Positions 25,018-32,116 of a stretch of DNA of 41,262 nt are shown here, piece after piece; position 1 is the first letter of the stretch; each line of letters opens with the position of its first letter. The notes beneath the pieces were generated by a model. It searched no databases. It was not told the DNA's origin and saw only the letters and a program-made list of their open reading frames with translations. Origin of the DNA: DATAQC01 sp046263055. GTDB lineage: Bacteria; Actinomycetota; Acidimicrobiia; Acidimicrobiales; AC-14. A program made the position numbers and the translations under genes. The stretch covers positions 1 to 41,262 of the forward strand of contig JBHELO010000017.1 in the NCBI GenBank assembly GCA_046263055.1, written 5' to 3'.

Positions 25018-25101
25018 GCTACTCACTACCGGGAGGCACCGCGTGGCGCGGGACGCACGCTCGTGCGATCCTGTGGGGCCTGCGTTCGGAGGAGCACCGG
25101 G

Positions 25102-26682
25102 GTGCACGAGCTGATCGCCAGCAGCGTCCTCAGGCGTCCGGAGGTCATCGGGTCGTTCGTCCTGATCCTGGGTGCGACTATCGTGACCCTCCGGATGACG
25201 AACCCCCGGCGCGCCCTGAGCCGCTTCAAGCGCCCGAAGGCCCCCGTCCCCGTGGTCGCCGGTGGGGCGGAGACGCCCTTCCAGGTCGGCAAGGTGAGCG
25301 CCGACGACGTCAGCGCCACCCAGCAGCAGGTCACCTTCGCCGACGTGGCCGGCCTCGACGAGGCCATCGCCGAGCTGCGGGAGGTCAAGGAGTACCTCAC
25401 CGACCCCCACCGCTTCCAGGCCCTCGGCGCCGAGCTGCCCAAGGGCATCCTTCTCTACGGCCTCCCCGGCTGCGGCAAGACCCTCCTGGCCCGGGCCCTG
25501 GCCGGCGAGACCGGGGTGCCCTTCTTCTTCGTGTCCGCCACCAGCTTCGTGGAGAAGTTCGTGGGCCTCGGGGCGGCCCGGGTGCGTCAGCTGTTCGAGG
25601 CGGCCAAGCGCGAGGCGCCGTCCATCATCTTCATCGACGAGCTGGACGCCATCGGCCGCTTCCGCAGCGCCGAGGCGGCCGGCGACCGGGAGTTCGACCA
25701 CACCCTCAACCAGCTCCTCGTCGAGCTCGACGGCTTCTCGGGCTCGTCGGGCGTGCTCATCCTGGGCGCCACCAACCGCCCCGAACTGATCGACGGCGCC
25801 CTCCTGCGCCCCGGCCGGTTCGACCGCCGCATCCAGGTGGACCGCCCCGACCGCGACGGCCGGGAGCGGATCCTCCAGCTCCACGCCTACCGCCGGCCCG
25901 TCTCCCGGCGGGTGGACTGGAGCGAGGTGGCGGCCAACACCGCGGGTCTGAGCGCCGCCGAGCTGGCCAACATCGTGAACGAGGCCGCCCTGCTGGCCGC
26001 CCGTCGCCACCGCGACCGGGTGGCCCCCGAAGACGTGGACGAGGCGTGCTCGCGGGTCATCTCCGGCACCCGTAGCGCCAAGCTCATGACCGACGAGGAG
26101 AAGCAGCTGGTGGCCGTGCACGAGGCTGGCCACGCCCTGCTGTCCATCCTGCTCCGGGGCGTCAAGCCGCCGTCGCGGGTGTCGGTCGTCAGCCGCCCGG
26201 GCGCCTTCCAACGCTCCCCGTGGGCCGCCCCCGACGACCGCGAGGTCATCACCAAGCGCGAGCTCATGGCCCAGCTCATCGTCCTGCTGGGTGGCCGGGC
26301 CTCGGAGATGAACGTCTTCGGCCAGCCCAGCACCCGCTCGGAGGACGACCTGGAGCACGCCGCCGCCCTGGCCCGGCGCATGGTCGAGCGCCTGGCCATG
26401 ACCGGCCGATTCGAGCTGGCCGGCTCCGACCACGACTCCAAGCGCCCGCTCACCGCCGACGAGGCCCAGGGCGGCAAGGAGGTCCGCGAGCTCCTGCTGC
26501 GGGCCGAGCAGGCGGCGCGCACGATCCTCCACGACAACGCCGACGACCTCACCCGCATCGCCGACGAGCTGGCCGAGCGGGAGACGCTCACCTCGGTGGA
26601 ACTGGACGAGCTGGTCCGCCGGTCCGGCCGCCCCCAGCCGGCGGCCGATCCCGGCGAGCGCTTCAGCCTCGAAGCGAAGTAG
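25102..26682 (+). CDS. Minimal FtsH-type AAA/M41 protease with a single membrane helix
   Basis: 526 residues; the GTG at 25102 is set by GGAGGAG with 7-nt spacing. A single hydrophobic helix (about 14-32) replaces the usual helix-periplasmic domain-helix region. AAA module about 75-325: Walker A G-L-P-G-C-G-K-T (120-127), Walker B D179-E180, pore loop F153-V-G, sensor N225 and R236/R239 fingers. M41 domain: H340-E-A-G-H344 with D416 as the third zinc ligand. All catalytic positions are therefore intact, unlike module 2 of the triple-AAA homologue. It should be an active membrane-bound ATP-dependent protease with cytoplasmic access only. It appears monocistronic and is followed by a hairpin. 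The two FtsH-like genes suggest division of labour. Confidence 0.92.
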   Translation: MHELIASSVLRRPEVIGSFVLILGATIVTLRMTNPRRALSRFKRPKAPVPVVAGGAETPFQVGKVSADDVSATQQQVTFADVAGLDEAIAELREVKEYLTDPHRFQALGAELPKGILLYGLPGCGKTLLARALAGETGVPFFFVSATSFVEKFVGLGAARVRQLFEAAKREAPSIIFIDELDAIGRFRSAEAAGDREFDHTLNQLLVELDGFSGSSGVLILGATNRPELIDGALLRPGRFDRRIQVDRPDRDGRERILQLHAYRRPVSRRVDWSEVAANTAGLSAAELANIVNEAALLAARRHRDRVAPEDVDEACSRVISGTRSAKLMTDEEKQLVAVHEAGHALLSILLRGVKPPSRVSVVSRPGAFQRSPWAAPDDREVITKRELMAQLIVLLGGRASEMNVFGQPSTRSEDDLEHAAALARRMVERLAMTGRFELAGSDHDSKRPLTADEAQGGKEVRELLLRAEQAARTILHDNADDLTRIADELAERETLTSVELDELVRRSGRPQPAADPGERFSLEAK

Positions 26683-26700
26683 CCCGGCACCCGGCCGGGC
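26682..26700 (+). terminator. Hairpin after the minimal FtsH gene
   Basis: GCCCGGC-ACCCG-GCCGGGC is a perfect 7-bp stem with a 5-nt loop starting on the last base of the stop codon. No U-tract follows, as is common in high-GC actinobacteria. Confidence 0.5.
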
Positions 26701-26759
26701 GGCGGCATCTCGGGAGCCTTCAGCTCACCGGTTGCAGGGCGGCCGCCGCGTAGGCGTCC

Positions 26760-26785
26760 CTCGTGATCTCGCACCAGATCACGAG
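26760..26785. repeat. Perfect 10-bp inverted repeat, 6-nt spacer
   Basis: CTCGTGATCT (26760-26769) and AGATCACGAG (26776-26785) are exact reverse complements separated by CGCACC. The repeat sits exactly where the reading frame of a haloperoxidase-like remnant on the minus strand is broken. It could be an operator, a hairpin or the scar of an insertion. The rest of 26701-27020 shows only that remnant. Confidence 0.6.
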
Positions 26786-26976
26786 TGGATGCCCCCGTAC
26801 AGCCGGGACATGCCCGCCTCGTCGGCCATCGTCCGCCCTGGGCCACCCACGTCTTCCAGTTGCCGGCCTCCGGCTCCACCGGCCGCCAGCGGCGGGTTCT
26901 TGCTCTGCTCGGACACGAGCTGCATCTTGCAGGTGGCCCACGGCTCGGTGGCCGGGTAGTCGCTCCACTTGTACAC
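26779..26976 (-). pseudogene. Possible remnant of a vanadium haloperoxidase/PAP2-like gene
   Basis: A 65-residue minus-strand frame ends in TMADEAGMSRLYGGIHS. The segment DEAGMSRLYGGIH matches the conserved stretch around an active-site His of vanadium-dependent haloperoxidase-like (PAP2 superfamily) proteins. The frame then stops at a TGA inside a 10-bp inverted repeat. Fragments in the other frames (KTWVAQ upstream, TRDLVRDHEGRL downstream) could be displaced parts of the same domain, suggesting frameshifts. Sequencing errors would look the same. Evidence is limited to one motif. Confidence 0.3.
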
Positions 26977-27020
26977 AGTCGGGTAACGCCGGCGTCACGC
27001 CGGGCTCGGGCGACCCGTGG

Positions 27021-27617
27021 TTACTCGAGGTGGACGCCGGCGGCGGCCAGCTCGTAGAGGGCCCGCCCGCCGTCGCCGGGAGCCAGGTCGACGGCGGCCA
27101 CCGCGCCCCGCACGACGGTCGTGCGCAGGCCGAGTCGCGTCGCGTCCAGGGCCGTCTCCCTCACGCAGTAGTCGGTTGCCAGCCCGACCACCACCACCCG
27201 GGCCACGCCTCGCCGTTCGAGGACGGCGGCCAACCCGGTGGGCGACACCTCCCCGGTGGTGGGGTCACGCACGGAGAAGGCGGAGTAGCCGTCCTCGCCT
27301 CCCACGCCCTTGCGAACCATCTCGCTTCCCGCCACCACCGACAGGCCAGGATGCAGCTCGGCACCCCATGTGCCGGCCACGCAGTGCACCGGCCACACCC
27401 CACCATCGACCTGAAAATGCGGTGTGTGCCGGGGATGCCAGTCCTGGGTGTACACCACCAGGGCAGGGGCGTCGCCTTCGGACGCCCAGCCGACCTCGGC
27501 GTTGACCGCCTCCACCACCGCAGGGGCACCAGCCACGAACAGGCTGCCCTCCGGATCGGCGAAGTCGTTCTGCACGTCCACCACCACCAGCGCGGTGGCG
27601 GGGTCGTAGGCGGCCAT
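27021..27617 (-). CDS. pncA: Nicotinamidase (isochorismatase fold)
   Basis: 198 residues, standard length for PncA, which deamidates nicotinamide to nicotinate in NAD salvage and activates pyrazinamide in mycobacteria. The catalytic triad is D14 (VVDVQNDF), K103 (VRKGVGG) and C151 (LATDYCV). The metal ligands D59, H61, H67 and H78 are in TQDWHPRHTPHF and WPVHCVAGTWG with the same spacing as M. tuberculosis PncA. The ATG at 27617 has no strong ribosome site. It is divergent from a small membrane protein gene. Confidence 0.92.
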   Translation of the reverse strand: MAAYDPATALVVVDVQNDFADPEGSLFVAGAPAVVEAVNAEVGWASEGDAPALVVYTQDWHPRHTPHFQVDGGVWPVHCVAGTWGAELHPGLSVVAGSEMVRKGVGGEDGYSAFSVRDPTTGEVSPTGLAAVLERRGVARVVVVGLATDYCVRETALDATRLGLRTTVVRGAVAAVDLAPGDGGRALYELAAAGVHLE

Positions 27618-27731
27618 TGGTCGTCAGTCTCGCTGTTCTTCGGCGGGGGCGCCGCACGCGCCGCACAGCTTGCGGCCGAGGGAAGGCGACGTGAAGTGGT
27701 GCGGAAACGGCCGCCGCCGCGACGCCGGCGG

Positions 27732-27737
27732 TACCGT
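27732..27737 (+). promoter_or_regulatory. Leaderless-type -10
   Basis: TACCGT ends exactly 6 nt before the GTG at 27744, so the transcript should begin on the start codon. Confidence 0.5.
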
Positions 27738-27743
27738 CGGCCC

Positions 27744-28007
27744 GTGGGCACGCCCGAGTGGCAGTGGTGGAAGGAGTTCGAGGCCACCGAGGCCCGGGCC
27801 CGCCGGACCCGCTGGCAGGAGGTCTGGCAGAGCCCGGGGGTGCGGTGGGTGGTGCTGGCCGGATGGCTGGCGCTCGCCGGGTTCAAGTTCGCCGACGGGG
27901 CATGGCTGTTCGGCCTGGCCTACCTGGCGTGCGCCGTCGGGTTCTTCGTGGCCTACGGCGTGGAGGCCCGCCGTCGCCGCCGCGGCCCGGGTGGTCCCGA
28001 CCGCTAG
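27744..28007 (+). CDS. Small two-helix membrane protein
   Basis: 87 residues from a GTG that lacks a ribosome site but has a -10 spaced for a leaderless mRNA. An amphipathic, charged N-terminus (EWQWWKEFEATEARARRTRW) precedes two hydrophobic helices (about 33-48 and 52-70) and an Arg-rich cytoplasmic tail. No family is recognised. Its TAG overlaps the TAG of the converging exporter gene (CTAG at 28004-28007), an unusually tight tail-to-tail junction. Confidence 0.65.
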   Translation: MGTPEWQWWKEFEATEARARRTRWQEVWQSPGVRWVVLAGWLALAGFKFADGAWLFGLAYLACAVGFFVAYGVEARRRRRGPGGPDR

Positions 28008-29539
28008 GCGTCGGGGGGGCGACGGCCGGGCATGGCCACGAGGACGGCCACCGCCGTGGCCAAGGCCAGGCCGGCGGCGGTGAGGAACACCACGCCCATG
28101 CCGTCCACGAAGGCCCGCCGGGCGGCCAGGGCCAGCGCCTGGTTGCCCCCCGCCACGGCCAGGGCCGAGCCCACCGATCGGCGGGCGGCGTCGGCCGCCG
28201 GCCCCGGAAGGCTGGCCAGGTGGCCGGCCAGGTGGGTGCGGTAGCCGGTGGCCAGCAGGCTGCCGAGGACAGCCACGCCCAGGCTCCCACCCACCTCCCG
28301 GGTGGTGTCGTTGACCGCCGAGCCCACGCCCGCCTTGCCCAGGGGCATGGACTCCATGATCGCCCCGGTAGCCGGAGCGGTGGCCAGGCCCAGCCCGGCA
28401 CCCAGGAGCACGAGAGCGGCGGCCACGGGCAGATAGGCGCTGGACGCCGACAGCGTGGCCATCACCACCATGCCCGCGGAGATGCACAGGAGGCCCCCGG
28501 CCATGACCCGGTTGCGGCCCTGGCGCTCGGCCAACGACGCGCTGGCGGGCGCGGCCACCACCATCATCACGGCCATGGGCAGGATGGCCAGCCCGGCCCG
28601 GAACGGCGAGTACCCGAGCACGAACTGCAGGTACTGGGTGGCCACGAAGAACAGCCCGAACATGGCGAAGAAGGTGAGGGCGATGCTCGCTGCGCCGGCG
28701 CTGAACCGGCGGTCGGTGAACCGCTCCATGGCCAGCATGGGATGGTGGCTCGCCCGCTCCCAGGCCACGAAGGCGGCCAGCAGGGCGGCGGCGACCACGA
28801 AGCCAGCCAGGATCAGCGGGTCCGTCCATCCCCGCTCGGGCGCCTGGATGATGGCGTAGAGCAGCGTCCCGAACCCGGCGGTGGACAACAGCGCGCCGCC
28901 GGGGTCCAGGGGCGGGCGGTCGGGGTCGCTCGACGTCGGCACCAGCAGGGCGCCGCCCAGGAGGGCGACGGCGATGATGGGCACGTTGACCAGGAACACC
29001 GACCCGAACCAGAAGTGGTCGAGGAGGAAGCCGCTGGCCAAGGGCCCGACGCTGACGCCGGCGCCCGCGAACCCGGCCCAGATGGCGATGGCCTTGGACC
29101 GCTCGGCGGGCGGGAACACGTTGGTGACGATGGACAGGGTGGCGGGCATGATCATCGCCGCGCCCACGCCCATCACCCCCCGGGTGGCGATGACGTGCCA
29201 CGGCTGGGTGGCCAGGCTGGCGGCCAGCGCCCCCGCTGCGAACGTGACCAGCCCGATCTGCAGCAGGCCCTTGCGGCCGAAGCGGTCGCCCAGGGCCCCC
29301 ATGGGCAGGACCAGGCCGGCGAACACCAGGGAGTAGGCATCCACCATCCACTCCAGGTCCGAGTTGCTGGCGTGCAGGTCCCGGACCAGGCTGGGCAGGG
29401 CGACGTTGAGCGACGAGTTGCCGGCCACGATGATGACCAGGCTGAGGTTGAGCACCGCCAGGATCGCCCACCGGCGGGGATGGCCCCCACCGGCGGGTGC
29501 CCCTAGTTCTGCGTCGGGGGCGTCCTCCACCGTGGTCAT
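28004..29539 (-). CDS. DHA2-family (EmrB/QacA) MFS multidrug exporter
   Basis: 511 residues with about 14 hydrophobic helices, the usual DHA2 drug:H+ antiporter size. Motif A (GALGDRFGRKGLL) follows helix 2 and motif C (GVGAAMIMPATLSIVTNVFP) marks helix 5, the antiporter signature. An acidic residue in the first helices (WMVDAYSL) is as expected for QacA-like pumps. The ATG at 29539 overlaps the stop of a four-codon ORF (ATGA) that begins 6 nt after a TACGAT -10. Substrate cannot be told from sequence. No TetR-type regulator is adjacent; the divergent neighbour is a Zur-like gene. Confidence 0.9.
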   Translation of the reverse strand: MTTVEDAPDAELGAPAGGGHPRRWAILAVLNLSLVIIVAGNSSLNVALPSLVRDLHASNSDLEWMVDAYSLVFAGLVLPMGALGDRFGRKGLLQIGLVTFAAGALAASLATQPWHVIATRGVMGVGAAMIMPATLSIVTNVFPPAERSKAIAIWAGFAGAGVSVGPLASGFLLDHFWFGSVFLVNVPIIAVALLGGALLVPTSSDPDRPPLDPGGALLSTAGFGTLLYAIIQAPERGWTDPLILAGFVVAAALLAAFVAWERASHHPMLAMERFTDRRFSAGAASIALTFFAMFGLFFVATQYLQFVLGYSPFRAGLAILPMAVMMVVAAPASASLAERQGRNRVMAGGLLCISAGMVVMATLSASSAYLPVAAALVLLGAGLGLATAPATGAIMESMPLGKAGVGSAVNDTTREVGGSLGVAVLGSLLATGYRTHLAGHLASLPGPAADAARRSVGSALAVAGGNQALALAARRAFVDGMGVVFLTAAGLALATAVAVLVAMPGRRPPDA

Positions 29540-29550
29540 CGCCGGCTCAC
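29536..29550 (-). CDS. Putative four-codon leaderless leader ORF of the exporter
   Basis: GTG-AGC-CGG-CGA-TGA starts 6 nt after a TACGAT -10. Its TGA overlaps the exporter ATG as ATGA. No Shine-Dalgarno sequence lies before the exporter ATG, so start-stop coupling would explain how it is translated. The ORF is very short and could be chance. Confidence 0.3.
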   Translation of the reverse strand: MSRR

Positions 29551-29556
29551 CGACCC

Positions 29557-29562
29557 ATCGTA
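29557..29562 (-). promoter_or_regulatory. Leaderless-type -10 of the exporter transcript
   Basis: TACGAT on the minus strand ends 6 nt before the GTG of the leader ORF. It shares the 306-bp divergent region 29540-29845 with the Zur-like promoter; I see no clear operator there. Confidence 0.4.
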
Positions 29563-29786
29563 AGGGTCCAGGCCGAACGACCACGGCCGAGTCGGGGATG
29601 AGGCCGACGGGCGTCAGGCGGCGACCGGGGGCGGGGGCGGGAACATGAGGACGGTCAACGCCGCCAGGGCCAGGGGTGCCGGCCCGGCCACGGGCGTGGC
29701 GCGGCCAGGACCGCGGCTCCCCCGACGCCCGCCCGGCCGCCATCGCGCCGCCCGCTCGACGGTTCACGCCCGCGCCAGGGGCACCC

Positions 29787-29792
29787 TACGAT
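29787..29792 (+). promoter_or_regulatory. Leaderless-type -10 of the Zur-like gene
   Basis: TACGAT ends 6 nt before the ATG at 29799, identical in hexamer and spacing to the -10 of the divergent exporter. Confidence 0.5.
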
Positions 29793-29798
29793 GGACGC

Positions 29799-29849
29799 AT
29801 GGAGCGGGGGGACGTGGCCGCCGGCACCCTCCCCGGAGACCGGTGGTGA
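29799..29849 (+). CDS. Putative leaderless 16-codon leader ORF coupled to the Zur-like gene
   Basis: ATG to TGA encodes 16 residues (MERGDVAAGTLPGDRW) in a different frame from the regulator. The stop overlaps the regulator's GTG as GTGA. GGAG (29835-29838) within the ORF could serve as ribosome site for the GTG, so translation of the leader may control access to it. Function of the peptide is unknown. Confidence 0.4.
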   Translation: MERGDVAAGTLPGDRW

Positions 29850-30298
29850 CCGCCGTCGATCTCGCCGACCGCCGGCTCCACGAGGCGGTGGCCGCCCGCC
29901 TGGGTGCCCTGGACCAGCGCTACACGACCAGCCGGCGGGCGCTGGTGCAAGCCCTGGTGGACGCCGCCCGGCCGCTCACCATCGCCGAGATCGTGGCCGA
30001 GGCACCCGGCGTGCCCCAGAGCTCGGCCTACCGGAACCTGACGGTGCTGAGCGAGGCGGGCGTGGCCCGCCGCCTGCCCGGCGCCGACGACTTCGGGCGG
30101 TTCGAGCTGGCCGAGGACCTCGGCGGCCACCACCACCACTTGGTGTGCTCGTCGTGCGGCACGGTGGCCGACCTGGAGACGTCGCCCCGGCTGGAGCGGG
30201 CCATCGACGACGCCGCCCGCCAGGCGGCGGCCGCCAGCGGCTTCGAGGTCACCGGCCACCGGGTGGACTTCGACGGCCGCTGCCCCCGCTGCCGCTGA
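29846..30298 (+). CDS. zur: Fur-family regulator, probably Zur
   Basis: 150 residues from the GTG at 29846. A winged-helix DNA-binding domain (LTIAEIVAEAPGVPQSSAYR, about 43-78) precedes a metal-binding dimerisation domain with GGHHHHLVCSSCG and two CxxC pairs (C101/C104, C146/C149) for the structural zinc. Fur, Zur and Nur cannot be told apart by motif alone. The converging zinc-uptake operon, with a Zur-box-like palindrome at its start, supports Zur. It would repress znu transcription when zinc is sufficient. Its last 50 bp overlap the 3' end of the terminal permease gene on the other strand, so transcripts of the two units are mutually antisense there. Confidence 0.85.
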   Translation: MTAVDLADRRLHEAVAARLGALDQRYTTSRRALVQALVDAARPLTIAEIVAEAPGVPQSSAYRNLTVLSEAGVARRLPGADDFGRFELAEDLGGHHHHLVCSSCGTVADLETSPRLERAIDDAARQAAAASGFEVTGHRVDFDGRCPRCR

Positions 30299-31220
30299 CC
30301 GCGGCGGGGACGGGGCCACCTGGCGCGCCACGTCGGCGCCGGGAGCGCACCGCGCCGGCGGTGATGCTCGCCAGATAGGCCACGAACAGCAGGCTCACGA
30401 TCACGAAGCTGGGCGGCAGGTCGGCGCGCAGGTAGCTGAGCCCGATCCCGACCCACACGGCGCCCACGGCCATGCCTCCGGACAGGGCGAGGGCCCGCCA
30501 CGGCCGGGCCGTGCACCGCCCGGCGGTGGCCGCCGGGGTGGCCACCAGGGCCAGCACCAGGAGGGCGCCCACCACCTGGACGGCCTGGGCGACGGCCAGG
30601 CCCAGGGCGGCCGAGAAGCCGACCTCCACCAGCCGCACGGGGATGCCGCGGGCAGCAGCGGCGTCGGGCTGCAGCGTGGACAACAGCAGCGGGCGACCGA
30701 CGGCCAGCACGGCCACCACGACCGCGGCCGACACCAGCGCGGTGAGACGGACCTGGCCGGCGCCGATCCCGAACACCGAACCGAACAGCACCCGGACGGC
30801 GGCGCTGCTCTGACCGGTGGCCTGGCGGTCGAGGAACACGGAGAGGAAGTAGGCGCCCAGCCCCAACACCCAGGCGAACACCACCCCCACCGCCGCCTCA
30901 CCGGCGTGGGCCGCCCGCCCGCCCACCAGGCCGAGGAGGGCCCCCACCACCAGGGTGCCTGCGTAGACGCCGACCCGGAGGTCGAGGCCGTACGCCAGGG
31001 CGGCCATGCCGGCGGTGAAGGCCACGTGGCTCAAGGCGTCGCCCGCGAACACCTGGTCGCGCAGGACCACGAACCAGCCGGCCAACCCCACGGCCAGGGC
31101 GGCCGGCGTGCCCGCCAGGACGGCGTTGCGAACGAACTCGTGGCTCAGCGGCCCGGGCCAGGCCAACCCGGCCAGCGCGGCCACGGCGGCCACCGCCGGG
31201 ACCGGCGCCGGGGCCGTCAT
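30249..31220 (-). CDS. znuB: Zinc/manganese ABC transporter permease, second copy
   Basis: 323 residues, ABC-3 family permease (ZnuB/MntB type) with about eight to nine hydrophobic helices and the loop GDALSHVAFTAGMAAL that docks the ATPase. Its ATG overlaps the stop of the upstream permease (ATGA). The C-terminal 30 residues after the last helix are Arg/Gly/Pro-rich, and this part overlaps zur on the opposite strand. Two distinct permease genes in one operon imply a heterodimeric channel, as in some Mn/Zn systems. Confidence 0.9.
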   Translation of the reverse strand: MTAPAPVPAVAAVAALAGLAWPGPLSHEFVRNAVLAGTPAALAVGLAGWFVVLRDQVFAGDALSHVAFTAGMAALAYGLDLRVGVYAGTLVVGALLGLVGGRAAHAGEAAVGVVFAWVLGLGAYFLSVFLDRQATGQSSAAVRVLFGSVFGIGAGQVRLTALVSAAVVVAVLAVGRPLLLSTLQPDAAAARGIPVRLVEVGFSAALGLAVAQAVQVVGALLVLALVATPAATAGRCTARPWRALALSGGMAVGAVWVGIGLSYLRADLPPSFVIVSLLFVAYLASITAGAVRSRRRRGAPGGPVPAAVSGSGGSGRRSPPGGR

Positions 31221-32116
31221 GCCCGCCCGCCCCGGCCGGCCCGGTCGACGGCGGCCCGGGTGGCCCGGGCCCCGAGGTAGGTGACGAAGCCGATCCCGGT
31301 GATCCAGAAGCCCACCGGGCGGTCGGTGACGAACGCCGCCCAGACGCCCACCCAGGTGGAGGCCACGGCGAGGGCCACGGCCAGGCCCAGCGACGCTGCC
31401 GGCCGGGCGGTGAGGGCCTGGGCGGCGGCGGCCGGGGCCACCAGCAGGGAGAACACGAGCAGCACGCCGGTGAACTGGCTGGCGCCGGCCACCGCCACCG
31501 CCACCAGCACCAGGAACCCGCCGCTCAGCGCCCCCGTCGGCACGCCCGACCCGGCCGCCACCGCCGGCTCCACGGTGGCGAACAGGAGGGGACGGCCGGC
31601 GGCCACCACCCCCGCCACCGACACCACGGCCAGGGCGACGAGAGCGACGGCCTGGGCCGACGTCACCCCCAGGAAGCTCCCGAAGAGGAAGGCGGTGACG
31701 TCGGTGAGGAACCCCCGGTACCGGGAGGCCACCAGCAGGCCCAGGGCCAGGGCGGCCGCCTGCACGGACCCGACGGCGGCCGAGTGGCGGTGCCCGGCCC
31801 GGCCCTCGTTCCCCCGCCCCAACCAGGCGATGGCGACGGCTCCCGCCACCCCGCCGCCGAGGTAGCCCACCACCGGCGCCAGGCCCAGGAAGGCGGCGGT
31901 GGTGGCTCCCGGGAAGGCCACCATGGCCAGGCTGTGGGCGGCGTAGGCCTCCCGCCGCAGCACCGCGAACCAGCCCACCACGCCGCACATCACCGCCACC
32001 GCGGTGCCGGCAACGACCGCGTGGCGCATGAACGGGTAGCGCCACAGGGCACCGACGTCCCCCAGGCGCCCCGACCCGGCCCCTCCGGCGGCCACGAGGA
32101 GCGAGGCGAGGCTCAA
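31217..32116 (-). CDS. znuB: Zinc/manganese ABC transporter permease, first copy
   Basis: 299 residues from a TTG at 32116 that overlaps the ATPase stop (TTGA). An internal ATG (MRHAVVAG) is a possible shorter start. ABC-3 permease features: FMRHAVVAGTAVAVMCGVVG, the docking stretch AYAAHSLAMVAFPGATTA and VLLVFSLLVAPAAAAQ. It has about eight hydrophobic helices. It differs clearly from the following permease, so this is not a recent duplication. It forms the membrane channel with ZnuC and the second permease. Confidence 0.88.
   Translation of the reverse strand: MSLASLLVAAGGAGSGRLGDVGALWRYPFMRHAVVAGTAVAVMCGVVGWFAVLRREAYAAHSLAMVAFPGATTAAFLGLAPVVGYLGGGVAGAVAIAWLGRGNEGRAGHRHSAAVGSVQAAALALGLLVASRYRGFLTDVTAFLFGSFLGVTSAQAVALVALAVVSVAGVVAAGRPLLFATVEPAVAAGSGVPTGALSGGFLVLVAVAVAGASQFTGVLLVFSLLVAPAAAAQALTARPAASLGLAVALAVASTWVGVWAAFVTDRPVGFWITGIGFVTYLGARATRAAVDRAGRGGRA

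Noticed and set aside
28004..28007. Shared CTAG stop codons of the small membrane protein and the exporter
   Set aside because: A neat tail-to-tail overlap but common in compact genomes; noted in the gene entry and not given as a finding.
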